Shown here: one piece after another, positions 13,572 through 14,603 of the stretch
Numbering within the stretch: position 1 is the first letter of the stretch
Layout of the letters: every line of letters begins with the position of its first letter
Assembly: GCA_937916365.1 (NCBI GenBank)
Contig: CALFSY010000099.1
Coordinates: 1-14,603, forward strand
From: an uncultured Jannaschia sp.
Lineage (GTDB): Bacteria > Pseudomonadota > Alphaproteobacteria > Rhodobacterales > Rhodobacteraceae
DNA length: 14,603 nt
Direction of reading: 5' to 3'
Notes under the pieces: model-generated
The model's input: the letters and a program-made list of their open reading frames with translations, nothing else
The model's database searches: none
Told to the model about the DNA's origin: nothing
Translations under genes and position numbers: made by a program

Positions 13572-13944
13572 TGGTCTATCCTTCGTCGTCGTAGCGTGAT
13601 GTCACGCCTACAGTTTAGTTTGGGCTACAATAGCCTGTTGCGTGTGAAATTAAAACCAATCTCACGGCAGACAATCGCCGTGCGTAACGTGTTTGGCAAA
13701 AATATGCCAGCTCTTTATAGTGATTCGCATTTAATTTTCCATAACATGCTGGCATGTGTTTGCACACGTCAGAACCGCAAATACCAATGCGCCGTGGGGG
13801 TGTTATTTATTTGGTGCGTCCATGGGCAATACGTTTTGATGGGTTGACGAACGCCATTAAAAACGTATGAAACAACCTTTAACGAATTTCTGAACACTGT
13901 AATCGACGGTAATTTACCCGGTGTTTACAATAACGGGGGTCTTC
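13572..13944. other. Divergent rpmJ/rpmG spacer, no gene recognised
   Basis: 373 bases between the L36 and L33 start codons. Small dyads are present: GGCTA-CAA-TAGCC (13623-13635), CACGGC-N8-GCCGTG (13663-13682), ACATGC-TG-GCATGT and GTGT-TTGC-ACAC around 13742-13766. The plus-strand frame 13473-13847 that crosses the area is mostly antisense to rpmJ and not coding-like. The spacer is long for two small ribosomal genes and could hold an unrecognised RNA; nothing decides this. Confidence 0.55.
13844..13871 (+). promoter_or_regulatory. Candidate sigma-70-type promoter for rpmG
   Basis: TTGACG (13844-13849), a 16-base spacer, then TATGAA (13866-13871). This would start transcription about 65 bases ahead of rpmG. 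It is the best -35/-10 match seen in the intergenic DNA, but was judged by eye only. Confidence 0.45.
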
Positions 13945-14112
13945 ATGGCGAAGCCAACAACCATCAAAATACGCCTTAATTCCTCGGCCGGGACAGGGCA
14001 TTTTTATGTGACCAAGAAAAACGCCCGCACAATGACGGAAAAAATGGTGGTGCGGAAATACGACCCCGTGGCCCGCAAACACGTAGAATACAAAGAAGGT
14101 AAAATTAAATAA
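13945..14112 (+). CDS. rpmG: 50S ribosomal protein L33
   Basis: 55-residue large-subunit protein beginning MAKPTTIKIRLNSSAGTGHF and ending HVEYKEGKIK, with the conserved GHFYVTKKNARTM and KYDPVARKHVEYKE blocks. It is the cysteine-free (zinc-independent) L33 form that is normal in alphaproteobacteria. The start is ATG 13945 by family length; a frame-open ATG at 13921 would add eight residues not found in the family. A GGGGG stretch lies close upstream. It is monocistronic, with a candidate promoter at 13844 and a strong terminator 21 bases after the stop. Confidence 0.96.
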   Translation: MAKPTTIKIRLNSSAGTGHFYVTKKNARTMTEKMVVRKYDPVARKHVEYKEGKIK

Positions 14113-14133
14113 GTCTTTGGGTTTTATAAAATT

Positions 14134-14166
14134 ACCCGCCCCTGTGGTAACACAAGGGCGGGTTTT
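14134..14166 (+). terminator. Rho-independent terminator of rpmG, probably bidirectional
   Basis: ACCCGCCC (14134-14141) pairs with GGGCGGGT (14156-14163). After one mismatch TGTG pairs with CACA around a GTAA loop. TTTT follows on the plus strand, and on the minus strand the stem is followed by AATTTTATAAAA. It therefore can also end the minus-strand gene that stops at 14196. Confidence 0.88.
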
Positions 14167-14195
14167 ACAATGCTATACGCCACACCTTGCGCGCT

Positions 14196-14603
14196 TTAGA
14201 CAACCGTGATGTCTGGGTCGACAAACACCCTTGAATCCAGCCCAAGGTATTCTGCGCGCCCGCTACCATCGGTGATCCCCGTTGCGGCAAATCCAGTTCC
14301 GGTGAGCTGCACGGTATCCCCAACATCCCCATCGATTGCCAATCTATACAAATCGGGCCCTGTGGCGCCAAAGCCGAAGTTTGCAACCGATAGGGTATCT
14401 GTTGTTCCATTTGTGATGTTTAAGATGTCGGCCACTGTGTCCGGCGTGGCCGAGGGTAGATTTGCCGTAAAGCTGGACCCCGCAACCGCATTTGCAAAGG
14501 CAACACCATCAATGGTTCCGTTAAAACCGTCATCAACTAGGGTCAAGATAGTTGTGCCACTGCCTGTGTCTGTGACAAACGGAGCGTTAATATTATCCAC
14601 CCC
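14196..14603 (-). CDS. C-terminal part of a secreted-type protein (partial at right edge)
   Basis: The frame is open from the right edge (Gly-Val-Asp-Asn at the boundary) to TAA at 14196-14198, giving about 135 residues. The GTG near 14600 is probably an internal valine, not a start. Composition is rich in Gly, Thr, Asp and Ala, with no cysteine and no long hydrophobic segment. Beta-strand-like stretches include TTILTLVDDGFNGTIDGVAF, DTVADILNITNGTTDTLSV and GDVGDTVQLTGTGF, and the end is DSRVFVDPDITVV. This is typical of large secreted beta-rich surface proteins of marine alphaproteobacteria. No family was recognised, and the N-terminal bulk is outside the window. Confidence 0.75.
   Translation of the reverse strand, partial: GVDNINAPFVTDTGSGTTILTLVDDGFNGTIDGVAFANAVAGSSFTANLPSATPDTVADILNITNGTTDTLSVANFGFGATGPDLYRLAIDGDVGDTVQLTGTGFAATGITDGSGRAEYLGLDSRVFVDPDITVV

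Noticed and set aside
13473..13847. Plus-strand open frame of 124 codons
   Set aside because: Its first third is antisense to rpmJ and the remainder has no recognisable protein character.
1..14603. CRISPR array, transposase, integrase, phage or toxin-antitoxin genes
   Set aside because: No direct-repeat array, terminal inverted repeats or such protein families were seen on either strand.

Overview
The window looks like chromosomal DNA of an alphaproteobacterium, most likely a Rhodobacterales/Roseobacter-type organism of moderate GC content. Pointers are the RNase E with a charged insert after its S1 core, a second short glutamyl-tRNA synthetase, a DUF1127 gene followed by two CCUCC-loop hairpins (the CcaF1/CcsR arrangement known from Rhodobacter), the radA-cvpA pair, and the short 41-residue L36. 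No mobile element, CRISPR array, tRNA or rRNA gene was seen. It reads as a core-genome segment with good coding density.

Layout. Positions 1-498 (minus) hold the N-terminal third or less of RNase E, running off the left edge. A 611-base divergent intergenic region with several dyads separates it from gltX (plus, 1110-2441). gltX converges on a LysE-type exporter (minus, 2496-3104). Positions 3201-3587 (minus) hold a small arginine-rich DUF1127 protein and, downstream of it, two stem-loops displaying CCUCCUCCC or CCUUUCCUCCC, the last with a U-tract terminator. A divergent region then leads into a long plus-strand run: mrp/apbC, moaB, alr, an MlaE-like permease, an MlaF-like ATPase, a small membrane protein, a PqiA-like membrane protein, radA, cvpA, a secreted caspase-fold/peptidoglycan-binding protein, and a secreted DUF4329 protein with a JAMM-like motif. 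The right end has rpmJ (minus, a short gene hidden under a spurious plus ORF), a 373-base spacer, rpmG (plus), a bidirectional terminator, and the C-terminal end of a secreted-type protein on the minus strand that enters from the right edge.

How the genes work together. Mrp (Fe-S carrier) precedes moaB (molybdenum cofactor), which is plausible because MoaA is an Fe-S enzyme. alr, mlaE and mlaF are joined by ATGA stop/start overlaps, and the next two membrane genes follow with 1 base or an overlap, so the block alr to pqiA-like is probably one transcript joining D-alanine supply with an envelope lipid transporter. No MCE-domain (MlaD) partner is present here. The last two plus-strand genes before rpmJ also share an ATGA overlap. 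Both products carry signal peptides: the first has a caspase-like fold that has lost its catalytic cysteine plus two peptidoglycan-binding domains, the second an E...HxH...SxxD metalloprotease-like signature. This pair is the best candidate for an uncharacterised envelope system here. The DUF1127/sRNA locus is the best candidate for a post-transcriptional stress regulator.
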